DNA of 64,000 nucleotides. It comes from Pseudomonas cerasi (GTDB lineage Bacteria > Pseudomonadota > Gammaproteobacteria > Pseudomonadales > Pseudomonadaceae). The stretch is taken from the NCBI RefSeq assembly GCF_900074915.1, contig NZ_LT222319.1, positions 5,139,501-5,203,500 on the forward strand, written 5' to 3'. Below are positions 55,863 through 64,000 of the stretch, piece after piece; position 1 is the first letter of the stretch; every line of letters starts with the position of its first letter. Under the pieces are notes generated by a model. It searched no databases and was not told where the DNA came from. It saw nothing but the letters and a program-made list of their open reading frames with translations. The position numbers were made by a program, and so were the translations under genes.

Positions 55863-57809
55863 TCATTGACCGCGCAGGAATAATTTATCCAGATCATTGA
55901 GACCCATCTGGGTCCAGGTAGGACGACCGTGGTTGCATTGCCCGCTGCGCTCGGTGTTTTCCATGTCACGCAGCAGGCCGTTCATTTCCGGGATGGCCAG
56001 ACGCCGATTGGCGCGAATCGCGCCGTGGCAGGCCATGGTCCCGAGCAACTCGTTCATGTGCGCCTGCACCCGGTCGCTGGTGCCGTATTCCATGAGGTCG
56101 GCCAGCACATCGCTGACCAGCCGGTTGGCTTCGGCCTGCTTGAGCAACGCGGGGATCTGGCGGATCGCCAGGGTTTCCGGGCCGAGCCGTTGAAGCTCGA
56201 AGCCCAGGCGCTGGAAGGTCGCAAGATGCTCTTCGGCGCAGTCCGCTTCACGCTGGCTGACCGCAATGGACTCGGGCACCAGCAATGGCTGGCCGCTCAA
56301 ACCTTCGTTGGCCATGGCTATTTTCAGTCGCTCGTACATGATCCGCTCGTGAGCGGCGTGCATGTCCACCAGCACCAGGCCGTGAGCGTTTTCAGCAAGG
56401 ATATAGATACCCTTGAGCTGCGCCAGCGCATAACCCAGCGGCGGAATATCCCCGGGCGATTCAGGCAGCGACGCGGGCGCAGCACTGGGCAGCGGCGCGA
56501 AGAATTCACGATAAGCACTTTGCGCTTCGGCCACCGGCACGCCAGCGGTGGGCCGAGGCGTGTATTGATACTGATAACCGCTGCCAGCGCCGCCACCGGC
56601 AGCAGGCCGGGCAAACGACTCGCCCTGGGGCTGCTCCAGCACATTGTTGGCCAGACGCATTTCACCCTGCGGCCCGAATTCGCCCGCTTCAGGCCCGCTC
56701 GGGCGTGTCTCGGCGACAACCGGCACGCTGCCACCCAGCTGATTTTCAGGGCGCACATCGCCCAGCGCGCGGTAGAGGGTGCCATACAGAAAGTCGTGCA
56801 CCATGCGCCCGTCGCGGAAGCGCACTTCGTGTTTGGTCGGGTGAACGTTGACGTCCACAGCGGCCGGATCGACCTCGAAGAACAGCACGAAGGTCGGATG
56901 ACGGCCATTGAACAGCACGTCGCGATACGCTTGACGCACTGCGTGGGCGACCAGCTTGTCGCGCACTGCGCGGCCATTCACGAAGAAATATTGCAGGTCG
57001 GCCTGGCTGCGCGAAAAGGTCGGCAGCCCGACCCAGCCCCACAGATGCAAACCATTGCGCTCGATCTCGATAGGCAGCGCCTGCTCCAGAAAGCCAGGCC
57101 CGCAGATTGCCGAGACACGTCGCGCCCTAGCGGTGTCGTCATGCGCTTCATGCAGGCTCAGCACGGTCTTGCCGTTGTGACGCAGGTGGAAGGCCACGTC
57201 GAAACGCGCCAGCGCCATGCGCTTGATGACTTCCTGCAAATGATCGAATTCGGTTTTTTCGGCTTTCAGAAACTTGCGCCGGGCCGGCGTGTTGAAGAAC
57301 AGGTCGCGCACTTCAACGGAGGTGCCTACCGGATGCGCGGCTGGCTGCACGCGCGGCGCCATGTCCCGACCTTCGGTTTCGACCTGCCATGCCTGATCGG
57401 CGTCGCGGGTGCGGGAGGTCAGCGTCAGGCGCGCTACGGAACTGATCGAAGCCAGCGCTTCGCCGCGAAACCCAAGGCTCATGACCCGCTCAAGGTCTTC
57501 CAGGTCGCGAATCTTGCTGGTCGCGTGACGTGCCAGCGCCAATGGCAGATCGTCCGAAGAGATACCGCTGCCATCGTCACGCACTTTCAACAATTTGATA
57601 CCGGCCTGCTCGACGTCAACATCAATGCGCCGCGCGCCGGAATCGAGGCTGTTTTCCAGCAGCTCCTTGATCACGGAAGCAGGGCGCTCGACGACTTCGC
57701 CCGCCGCAATCTGGTTGGCCAGACGCGGACTGAGCAGTTCAATGCGCGCTGCGTTCAGGGCAGTCTGAGCGTTATCGGCTTCGGCGCCGTCGAGCAGGAG
57801 ATCGGTCAT
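55863..57809 (-). CDS. mutL: DNA mismatch repair protein MutL
   Basis: A 648-residue GHKL ATPase: ENSLDSGA, DDGSGISSDDL and GFRGEALASI in the first 110 residues, a variable Pro/Ala/Gly-rich linker (about 365-460), and a C-terminal dimerisation domain. That domain has DMHAAHERIMYE, which fits the DQHA(X)2E(X)4E endonuclease motif with Met for Gln, and ends near CNHGRPTW. So it should be a nicking-type MutL, as expected without MutH. It overlaps amiB by one base (TAATG). Confidence 0.95.
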   Translation of the reverse strand: MTDLLLDGAEADNAQTALNAARIELLSPRLANQIAAGEVVERPASVIKELLENSLDSGARRIDVDVEQAGIKLLKVRDDGSGISSDDLPLALARHATSKIRDLEDLERVMSLGFRGEALASISSVARLTLTSRTRDADQAWQVETEGRDMAPRVQPAAHPVGTSVEVRDLFFNTPARRKFLKAEKTEFDHLQEVIKRMALARFDVAFHLRHNGKTVLSLHEAHDDTARARRVSAICGPGFLEQALPIEIERNGLHLWGWVGLPTFSRSQADLQYFFVNGRAVRDKLVAHAVRQAYRDVLFNGRHPTFVLFFEVDPAAVDVNVHPTKHEVRFRDGRMVHDFLYGTLYRALGDVRPENQLGGSVPVVAETRPSGPEAGEFGPQGEMRLANNVLEQPQGESFARPAAGGGAGSGYQYQYTPRPTAGVPVAEAQSAYREFFAPLPSAAPASLPESPGDIPPLGYALAQLKGIYILAENAHGLVLVDMHAAHERIMYERLKIAMANEGLSGQPLLVPESIAVSQREADCAEEHLATFQRLGFELQRLGPETLAIRQIPALLKQAEANRLVSDVLADLMEYGTSDRVQAHMNELLGTMACHGAIRANRRLAIPEMNGLLRDMENTERSGQCNHGRPTWTQMGLNDLDKLFLRGQ

Positions 57810-59236
57810 TACTGAGTCGCCACCTCGGAACTTGGGATACGCAGGTCCTGGCCGATCTTCAATTCATCCGACTTCAGATTGTTGGCGCTGCGCAAGGTGG
57901 CGATGCTCATGTCATAGCGCGCAGCGAGCATGGCCAGGGTTTCGCCGGAACGAACGACATGATTGCGCGGCCCCTGGGCCAGCTTGCCGTTGTCACGTAG
58001 CCAAGCGATATAAGTGCCCTGCGGCGGATTCTGCTGGAAGAACTGCTTGACGCCCGACGTGATCGAACGTGCCAACGCCTGTTGATGCGACGCCGAACCG
58101 AGCTTGTTGGCCTCGTTGGCATTGGAGATAAAGCCGGTTTCCACCAGAATCGACGGGATATCCGGCGACTTGAGCACCATGAAGCCCGCCTGCTCGACAC
58201 GTGACTTGTGCAGCGAGGTCACGCGGCCAATATTGCTCAATACCTTCTGACCAACGTTCAGGCTCGAAGACAGCGAAGCGGTCATGGACAAGTCCAGCAA
58301 CACACCCGCGAGCATGCGGTCCTTGTCATCCAGGCTGACAGCGCCAGCACCACCGATAAGGTCGGAACGGTTTTCACTGTCCGCCAGCCAGCGTGCGGTT
58401 TCGGAAGTGGCACCGCGATCGGACAGGGCGAACACCGATGCGCCGAACGCCGCAGATGACGGGGCGGCGTCGGCGTGGATCGACACGAACAGGTCGGCGC
58501 CCTTGGAACGGGCGATCTCGGTACGTTTGCGCAGCGGAATAAAGTAGTCGCCGGTCCGCGTCAGTTCGGCGCGGTAGCCTTTCTCGGCATTGACCTGGCG
58601 CTGCAGCTCCTTGGCAATCGACAGCACCACGTTTTTCTCTTTCTGACCGGCACCGCCCGAGGCACCGGGGTCTTCCCCGCCGTGCCCGGCATCGATCACC
58701 ACGACGATGTCGCGCTTGCCGTTCGGCACCGGGGTCAGCTTGATTTCAGGCTTGGCCGGGCTGACCGGGACAGCAGGCGCGGTGTTGGCGGCGGTATCCG
58801 GAATGACCGGTGTCGGATTGGCATCGGCGGCGTTGTCGTACAGGTCGACCACCAGACGGTTGCCGTATTGCTGATTCGGCGCCAGCGTGAAGCTCTTCGG
58901 GGTCACACCCTTTTTCAGGTCGATGACCACGCGCAGGTCGGTAGGCGTGCGCTGCGCAGAACGCATGCTGCTGATCGGCGTATTGGCGGTCGGTACGTTC
59001 AAGGGGCCGCCAAGCGTCGCACCATTGATATCGATCACCAGACGGTCAGGCGAAGTCAGGGTAAACAGGCTGTGCTGGACTGGCCCGGACAGGTCGAATA
59101 CCAGACGTGTGTTGTCCGGTGCTCGCCATAAGCGGACACTTCGTACTTGCGTAGCGGCAACCGCCTCGACAGCCAGGGCCATCAACAGCAGACCAACTAC
59201 AGTAACCAGCGCGCGCATGCGCATACCTAACCCCAT
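57809..59236 (-). CDS. amiB: N-acetylmuramoyl-L-alanine amidase AmiB
   Basis: A 475-residue exported amidase: signal peptide (RALVTVVGLLLMALAVEAVAA), an AMIN domain (VRLWRAPDNTRLVFDLSG, about 30-130), the Zn amidase domain with DAGHGGEDPGA, SIHADA and LVETGFISN, and a C-terminal LysM (VVRSGETLAMLAARYDM). It cleaves septal peptidoglycan in daughter-cell separation. ATG 59236 lies 2 bases after the tsaE stop; ATG 59224, with GGGG 8 bases upstream, is an equally good start. Confidence 0.94.
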   Translation of the reverse strand: MGLGMRMRALVTVVGLLLMALAVEAVAATQVRSVRLWRAPDNTRLVFDLSGPVQHSLFTLTSPDRLVIDINGATLGGPLNVPTANTPISSMRSAQRTPTDLRVVIDLKKGVTPKSFTLAPNQQYGNRLVVDLYDNAADANPTPVIPDTAANTAPAVPVSPAKPEIKLTPVPNGKRDIVVVIDAGHGGEDPGASGGAGQKEKNVVLSIAKELQRQVNAEKGYRAELTRTGDYFIPLRKRTEIARSKGADLFVSIHADAAPSSAAFGASVFALSDRGATSETARWLADSENRSDLIGGAGAVSLDDKDRMLAGVLLDLSMTASLSSSLNVGQKVLSNIGRVTSLHKSRVEQAGFMVLKSPDIPSILVETGFISNANEANKLGSASHQQALARSITSGVKQFFQQNPPQGTYIAWLRDNGKLAQGPRNHVVRSGETLAMLAARYDMSIATLRSANNLKSDELKIGQDLRIPSSEVATQ

Positions 59237-59238
59237 AT

Positions 59239-59709
59239 CTATTTGAATTCCACAGCCAAAGTGGCACACCAACGTTCGCCACGCGAGCCCAGCGGGCTCA
59301 ATATCACGGAACGACCTTCTCCGTGCGGCCCAATGGTAATGGTCAGGTCGGGCTTTGGCAAAAAGCCTGCACCACGCTGGGGCCATTCAATCAGACAAAG
59401 TGCGTCGCCGTCGAAGTAATCACGCACACCCATGTACTCGAGCTCTTCCGGATCCACCAACCGATAAAGGTCAAAGTGGAACACCTTTACTGCACCGATT
59501 TCGTATGGTTCGACCAGCGTGAAAGTAGGACTCTTGACGGCCCCGACATGCCCGAAGCCGCGAATCAATCCCCGCGAAAGCGTGGTTTTTCCAGCGCCCA
59601 GATCGCCATCCAGAAAGATGACGCCAAGGCCTTCTGTCACCCTGGCCAGGCGTGCACCAAAATCCATCATTGCCTCTTCGCCCACCACATGCAGCGTTAA
59701 ATCAGACAC
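59239..59709 (-). CDS. tsaE: tRNA t6A modification ATPase TsaE
   Basis: A 156-residue ATPase with Walker A GDLGAGKTTLSRG, the SPTFTLVEPYE segment, DLYRLVDPEELEYMG, and LIEWPQRG. It works with TsaB/TsaD to make threonylcarbamoyl-A37 in tRNAs that read ANN codons. It starts with GTG at 59709 and overlaps nnr by 13 bases. Confidence 0.95.
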   Translation of the reverse strand: MSDLTLHVVGEEAMMDFGARLARVTEGLGVIFLDGDLGAGKTTLSRGLIRGFGHVGAVKSPTFTLVEPYEIGAVKVFHFDLYRLVDPEELEYMGVRDYFDGDALCLIEWPQRGAGFLPKPDLTITIGPHGEGRSVILSPLGSRGERWCATLAVEFK

Positions 59710-61187
59710 GGTTGCAGCTCCTCCAGTAACTGACGAATGGCAGGAATAATATCGCTGGCAGCCAGCCCGCGACCGCCCTCACCGGCTTTCTGACCGGCGC
59801 TTGCATGCAGCCACACGGCAAGACAGGCCGCGTCGAAAGGTTTGAGGTGCTGCGCCATCAACGCGCCGATCAATCCGGCCAGCACATCACCCAGTCCTGC
59901 GGTGGCCATGGCCGGATGGCCGCGGTCGCACAACGCCAGTTGCCCGTGTGCATCGGCAATCAGACTGCCAGAGCCCTTGAGCACACAAACCGTGTCGAAT
60001 TTACGCGCCAACGCCCGCACCGCAGCGGCCCGGTCAGCCTGAACGTCCTTGATGCCCACACCCAGCAAGCGTGCCGCTTCGCCCGGATGCGGGGTGATGA
60101 CACTGCCTTTGGGCAGGCTGACCAGCCCGGCGGACAGCATATTCAGCGCATCGGCGTCCCACACCTGCGGACGATCCGCGTTGGCGGCCGCCGACAGCAG
60201 GCTGCGCCCCCAGGCCGCCTGCCCCAGGCCGGGGCCGACCACCAACACGCTGGCCGGCTCGATCAAGCCCATCATCTGGTTGGCCGAGTGGATCGCCGCG
60301 CTCATGATTTCCGGCATACGCGTCAGAGCGGCCGGAACATGCTCGGGCCGCGTTGCCAGCGTCAGCATGCCTGCACCGCTGCGCAGGGCGCTTTCGGCGC
60401 TGAGCAACGCTGCGCCGCCAAAACCGTGATCGCCACCGATAACCAGAACCCGGCCAAACAGGCCTTTATGGGCGGTTCGCGGGCGTGCTGCCAGTTGCGG
60501 CAGGTTATGTTTATCGAGGCGCTTCGCGCTGAACGGCGCCTGCGCCACCAGCACCGGGGCTGCGCGCAGGTCGTCGAACATCAGCTCACCCACCAGATCT
60601 GCCGCGTCGCCCGTCAACAAACCCAGTTTGAGGCCAATGAACGTAACGGTCACTTCGGCACGCACCGCGACACCCAGCGTCTGGCCAGTATCTGCGCTCA
60701 AGCCGGATGGAATATCCACCGCAACGACGGGCAGACCGCTGTCGTTGATAGCGTTGATGGCCGAGACGTAGGGCTCGCGCACCTCGCCATCGAGACCGGT
60801 GCCCAGCAAGGCATCCAGTACGATACCGGCCAGCGGCTGTCCGGCCCATGCCTGAATATGAATACCGAAAGCCGCAGCATGCGCCGCAGCAGCATCACCG
60901 GTCAGTGCGGCCGGATCGCCGACGGCCAGCACCCTGACCTGCCAGCCGGCCTTGTGCGCCATGGCAGCCACCAGATACCCGTCACCGGCGTTGTTGCCCC
61001 GCCCGGTCAATACGGTCAGTTCAGTCGCCTCCGGCCAGCGCCGAAGTATCGTATGCCATAACGCCTGCGCAGCGCGCAGCATCAATTCCAGGCCGGGTGT
61101 GCCTGCAGCAACCAGCCGTGCATCGAGGTCGCGGACCTGCGCAGCACTGTACAGCGCGTCGGGTAAATGAGGTTTAGTGTCGAACAT
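59697..61187 (-). CDS. nnr: bifunctional NAD(P)HX epimerase / dehydratase
   Basis: A 496-residue fusion. The N-terminal epimerase domain (about 1-215) has GRGNNAGDGYLVA and DALLGTGLDGEVREPY. The C-terminal ADP-dependent dehydratase (about 235-490) has VLVIGGDHGFGGAALLSAESALRSGAG and ATAGLGDVLAG. It repairs hydrated NADH/NADPH. ATG 61187 is preferred to a GTG at 61226. It is divergent from queG, whose start is 63 bases away. Confidence 0.95.
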   Translation of the reverse strand: MFDTKPHLPDALYSAAQVRDLDARLVAAGTPGLELMLRAAQALWHTILRRWPEATELTVLTGRGNNAGDGYLVAAMAHKAGWQVRVLAVGDPAALTGDAAAAHAAAFGIHIQAWAGQPLAGIVLDALLGTGLDGEVREPYVSAINAINDSGLPVVAVDIPSGLSADTGQTLGVAVRAEVTVTFIGLKLGLLTGDAADLVGELMFDDLRAAPVLVAQAPFSAKRLDKHNLPQLAARPRTAHKGLFGRVLVIGGDHGFGGAALLSAESALRSGAGMLTLATRPEHVPAALTRMPEIMSAAIHSANQMMGLIEPASVLVVGPGLGQAAWGRSLLSAAANADRPQVWDADALNMLSAGLVSLPKGSVITPHPGEAARLLGVGIKDVQADRAAAVRALARKFDTVCVLKGSGSLIADAHGQLALCDRGHPAMATAGLGDVLAGLIGALMAQHLKPFDAACLAVWLHASAGQKAGEGGRGLAASDIIPAIRQLLEELQPCLI

Positions 61188-61250
61188 GCGTCTATGGGCT
61201 CCGATGTCTGGCAGAATTATACGCACCTTGGTCCCGGTTTCTCTCTGCGC

Positions 61251-62339
61251 ATGTCCGCTATTACTGCTGTACTTCCTAGTTCCGATGATCTCGCCGCCCT
61301 TGCCGTCTCAATCAAGGCGTGGGGGCGTGAGCTGGGCTTTCAGGAAGTCGGGATCAGCGGCCTGGACCTGGCAGAGCACGAACAGCATCTGCAACGCTGG
61401 CTCGATGCAGGCTATCACGGGGAAATGGACTATATGGCAGCCCATGGCAGCAAACGTTCCCACCCCGCTGAGCTGGTCCCGGGAACGTTGCGCGTGGTGT
61501 CGCTGCGCATGGATTATCTGCCGGGCGACACCGAAATGGCGCAGCGCCTGACCGAGCCGGAAAAAGCCTACGTCTCACGTTACGCGCTGGGCCGTGATTA
61601 TCACAAACTCATCCGCAAGCGCCTGCAGCAACTGGCCGAGCGTATTCAGCAGGCCGTAGGGCCATTTGGCTTTCGAGCCTTCGTGGACAGCGCGCCAGTG
61701 CTGGAAAAAGCCATCGCCGAACAGGCCGGGCTCGGCTGGATCGGCAAAAACACGCTGGTGCTCAACCGTAAGGCGGGCAGTTTCTTCTTTCTTGGCGAGC
61801 TGTTTGTCGATATCCCGTTGCCGGTCGACGCACCTCATGCAACCGAGCATTGCGGGCGCTGCACGGCCTGCCTGGACATCTGTCCGACGGCGGCGTTTAT
61901 CGGGCCTTACGTGCTGGACGCGCGACGCTGCATTTCTTATCTGACCATCGAGCTGAAGACCGCGATCCCAGAAGAGCTGCGGCCACTGATCGGCAACCGG
62001 GTGTTCGGTTGCGACGATTGCCAGATCGTCTGCCCGTGGAACCGCTTCGCCCGGCCAACCGAGCAGAGCGACTTTCAGCCGCGCCACAATCTGGACAATG
62101 CAGGGCTGGCCGAACTGTTCCTGTGGGACGAAGAGAAATTCCTCGGCAGCACCGAAGGTTCACCACTGCGCCGGGCGGGCTATGAGCGCTGGCTACGCAA
62201 CCTGGCCGTGGGGCTGGGCAACGCGCCCTCCACCATCCCGGTGATCGAAGCCCTGCACGCACGGCGCGACTATCCCTCGGAACTGGTCAGGGAGCATGTG
62301 GAATGGGCGCTGCAGCGGCATGGCGTGGCGCCGCTTTAA
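61251..62339 (+). CDS. queG: epoxyqueuosine reductase
   Basis: A 362-residue enzyme. The N-terminal cobalamin-binding domain is followed by GLGWIGKNTLVL and two 4Fe-4S motifs, CGRCTACLDICP and CDDCQIVCPWNRF, with a C-terminal HEAT-like tail. It reduces epoxyqueuosine to queuosine in tRNA, the last step of the pathway. ATG 61251 gives the family N-terminus; an upstream frame to 61167 overlaps nnr. It is followed by a hairpin repeat. Confidence 0.95.
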   Translation: MSAITAVLPSSDDLAALAVSIKAWGRELGFQEVGISGLDLAEHEQHLQRWLDAGYHGEMDYMAAHGSKRSHPAELVPGTLRVVSLRMDYLPGDTEMAQRLTEPEKAYVSRYALGRDYHKLIRKRLQQLAERIQQAVGPFGFRAFVDSAPVLEKAIAEQAGLGWIGKNTLVLNRKAGSFFFLGELFVDIPLPVDAPHATEHCGRCTACLDICPTAAFIGPYVLDARRCISYLTIELKTAIPEELRPLIGNRVFGCDDCQIVCPWNRFARPTEQSDFQPRHNLDNAGLAELFLWDEEKFLGSTEGSPLRRAGYERWLRNLAVGLGNAPSTIPVIEALHARRDYPSELVREHVEWALQRHGVAPL

Positions 62340-62361
62340 ACCTGCCGCGCGGCGCAGGCGT

Positions 62362-62450
62362 GTGACGCGGAGCGTCACGAAAGGCATTCCCACGCTGGAG
62401 CGTGAGGAACGATAATTTTTCAACTATTGTGCCTGCGCCCTGCGTACGCC
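62362..62450. repeat. dispersed hairpin repeat after queG
   Basis: GTGACGC/GCGTCAC forms a perfect hairpin at 62362-62378, followed by AAGGCATTCCCACGCTGGAG (62381-62400), GTGAGGAACGATAAT and CAACTATTGTG. The 36-base tail at 62381-62416 differs by one base from 24796-24831. It lies between convergent genes. Confidence 0.75.
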
Positions 62451-63063
62451 TCAGGGCTCGTCCTTGTAGACAAACTTGGGCATTTCCCAGCGGAAACGAA
62501 TCGCCAGCAGGCGCAGCAGCAGGCCGCCGAACAGGGTGATCAGCACCGCTTGTTCGTTGGGCAGTTGCAGGTACTGACACAGCAGAAAACACCACGCAGC
62601 CAGAAAAGACACACTGGCATACAGCTCGCGGCGGAAGATCAGCGGGATGTCGTTGCAAAAGATGTCGCGCAGGATGCCACCGAAGACCCCGGTGATCACG
62701 CCGCACACTGACGCGATCAGCAGACCGTGCCCGGCCTCGAGCGCAGTCATGCAGCCGATCAGGGTAAAGGCCACCAGCCCCAGTGCGTCGAGCACCAGAA
62801 ACAGTGAGCGCAGGTGGCGCATCAGTGGCGCAATGAAGATCGTCACCAGCGCCGCCACACTGGTCAGGACCAGGTATTCCGGGTGCTTGACCCAGGTCAA
62901 GCGGGTAATGACCGATCAGCACGTCGCGCACCGACCCGCCTCCCAGCGCCGTGACGCAGGCGATCAGCACCACGCCGAACCAGTCCATCCCGCGCCGCCC
63001 CGCAGACAGGGCCCCCGTCATGGCTTCAGCAGTGATAGCGATCAGATAAAGCATCAGCAACAT
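62451..63063 (-). pseudogene. TRIC-family cation channel (YicG/UPF0126), frameshifted
   Basis: From ATG 63063 the protein reads as a TRIC channel (LIAITAEAMTGALSAGRRGMDWFG, then GGGSVRDVLIGHYPL). At about 62899-62900 one extra base (CTTGACC where CTGACC is expected) shifts the frame. The correct continuation TWVKHPEYLVLTSVAALV...VYKDEP is in another frame and ends at 62451. Joined, the product would be about 204 residues with two GGxxRD repeats and seven membrane segments. It is either a real lesion or a sequencing error. Confidence 0.8.
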
Positions 63064-63157
63064 GGCGGCGACTCTGCGACAAAAGCGCGCAGTCTAACCA
63101 GCCGACCAACGCACTGAAAGAGTGCAGCGAAGATTATTCACTGCACGCGCGTCTCGA

Positions 63158-63694
63158 TCAGGCCTTGATGAAGTGCTCACGATAAAAGCGCAGCTCGGCA
63201 ATCGACTCGCGGATGTCATCGAGCGCCAGGTGGGTGCTGCCTTTCTTGAATTTCAGCTCGGGGGACCAGCGCGCCGCCAGTTCCTTGAGGGTCGAGACAT
63301 CCAGATTGCGGTAGTGGAAGTAGTTTTCCAGCGTCGGCATGTGGCGGTACAGGAAGCGGCGATCCTGGCAGATGCTGTTGCCGCAGATCGGCGAACTGCG
63401 CTCGGGGACCCACAGTTTGATGAACTCAAGGGTCTGCGTCTCGGCTTCAGCCATGCTGACGGCACTTTCCCGCACGCGCTGGGTCAGGCCCGAACCGCCG
63501 TGCTGGCGAGTGTTCCACTCATCCATCTTCGCCAACGTCTCGTCGCTCTGATGCACAGCGATCACCGGGCCTTCAGCCAGGGTGTTCAGCTCGCTATCGG
63601 TGATGATCGTGGCCATTTCGATAATGACATCGGTATCAGGGTCAAGACCGGTCATTTCCAGATCGATCCAGATCAGGTTCTGCTTGTTCTGCAT
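63158..63694 (-). CDS. orn: oligoribonuclease
   Basis: A 178-residue DEDDh exonuclease: D11-L-E13 in IWIDLEMTGLDPD, GNSICQDRRFL, and HLALDDIRESI near the C-terminus supplying the catalytic His and Asp. It degrades 2-5 nt RNAs, and pGpG in c-di-GMP turnover. It is divergent from rsgA, the standard orn-rsgA arrangement, with 108 bases between starts. Confidence 0.96.
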   Translation of the reverse strand: MQNKQNLIWIDLEMTGLDPDTDVIIEMATIITDSELNTLAEGPVIAVHQSDETLAKMDEWNTRQHGGSGLTQRVRESAVSMAEAETQTLEFIKLWVPERSSPICGNSICQDRRFLYRHMPTLENYFHYRNLDVSTLKELAARWSPELKFKKGSTHLALDDIRESIAELRFYREHFIKA

Positions 63695-63802
63695 GTGTCG
63701 ACTCCTCAGCGTAGGCGCGCAGTTTAGCTCACCCTGCCGTGCTAGACTCCTGCCGATCCATCGTACTGCCTAATTCATCGGTTACATCACATCGGAACAC
63801 CC

Positions 63803-64000
63803 ATGGCCAAACGCCAACTCAATCGTCGTCAAAACTGGCGCATCGAAAAAATTCAGGGCGAGCGTGCTGCCCGCGCGGCAAAACGCGAGTCCGCTACGCT
63901 TGAAACACTCGAGGGTGGCGACCTCGGCCCCGAGCAGACGGGGCTGGTCATCGCTCACTTCGGCGTGCAAGTCGAAGTCGAGGCCCAGGAAGGCGAAGTG
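63803..64000 (+). CDS. rsgA: ribosome small-subunit GTPase RsgA (5' part only)
   Basis: From ATG 63803, 66 codons are visible before the window ends. MAKRQLNRRQNWRIEKIQGERAARAAKRE is the basic N-terminus of RsgA, followed by LVIAHFGVQVEVEAQEGE, the start of the OB-fold. RsgA helps mature the 30S subunit; the circularly permuted GTPase and zinc domains lie beyond the window. Confidence 0.93.
   Translation, partial: MAKRQLNRRQNWRIEKIQGERAARAAKRESATLETLEGGDLGPEQTGLVIAHFGVQVEVEAQEGEV

Noticed and set aside
62287..62898. C-terminal half of the 258-codon frame continuing past the TRIC frameshift
   Set aside because: After HYPL its translation is Arg/Gly/Ala-rich and unlike any channel, while the other frame restores the family sequence; it also reads through the repeat and into queG.

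Overview
The window reads as chromosomal DNA of a fluorescent pseudomonad, most likely of the Pseudomonas syringae group. Grounds: the gene order rnr / tRNA-Leu / MCP / purA / hisZ / hflC / hflK / hflX / hfq / miaA / mutL / amiB / tsaE / nnr / queG / orn / rsgA, a liv (braC-type) branched-chain amino acid operon, a pncB-nadE-azurin block, and Pseudomonas-type REP doublets. Most of it is core genome with dense, often overlapping genes. No phage, IS element, CRISPR array or rRNA was seen. Assignments come from reading translated sequence against remembered families; no search was run.

Layout. 1-6241 (minus strand) is a surface-polysaccharide cluster: an ABC-2 exporter (wzm/wzt-like), two sugar-nucleotidyltransferase-like proteins (one with a degraded nucleotide-binding loop), a GDPD-type phosphodiesterase, a HAD phosphatase, a small cupin and a glycosyltransferase cut by the left edge. 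6548-9854 (plus) has a YghU-type glutathione transferase, a YhcG/DUF1016 nuclease and a cystathionine beta-lyase. 9957-14434 (plus) is xseB-ispA-dxs, supplying isoprenoid precursors, followed by an AGE-family sugar epimerase. 14485-15249 is ydfG. 15250-15969 is a non-coding stretch with DnaA-box-like motifs. 15970-21083 (minus) is livK-H-M-G-F. 21584-24666 (plus) holds a LysR regulator and the NAD salvage pair pncB-nadE.

24876-32231 (minus) is azurin and then a three-gene set of transglutaminase, ATP-grasp/alpha-E and transglutaminase-DUF2126 amidoligase genes, a family group that is conserved but poorly understood. 32726-42353 (minus) is ygiQ, dnaB, rplI, a membrane protein, rpsR, rpsF, rlmB and rnr. 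Two identical tRNA-Leu(CAG) genes, each with its own promoter, follow on the plus strand. A 944-residue Ig-repeat protein (42996-45830) appears to be an accessory insertion. 46142-64000 carries a chemoreceptor, purA, hisZ, the hflCKX/hfq/miaA/mutL/amiB/tsaE/nnr superoperon, queG, a TRIC channel gene broken by a one-base frameshift, orn, and the start of rsgA.

Dispersed repeats of two kinds (a hairpin-rich element at about 13.15, 24.7, 32.5 and 62.4 kb, and one REP doublet at 32.5 kb) sit only between genes. The most interesting places to look are the polysaccharide cluster with its paralogous enzyme pair, the amidoligase/ATP-grasp cluster, the Ig-repeat protein, the DnaA-box stretch, the nested repeats and the frameshifted TRIC gene.
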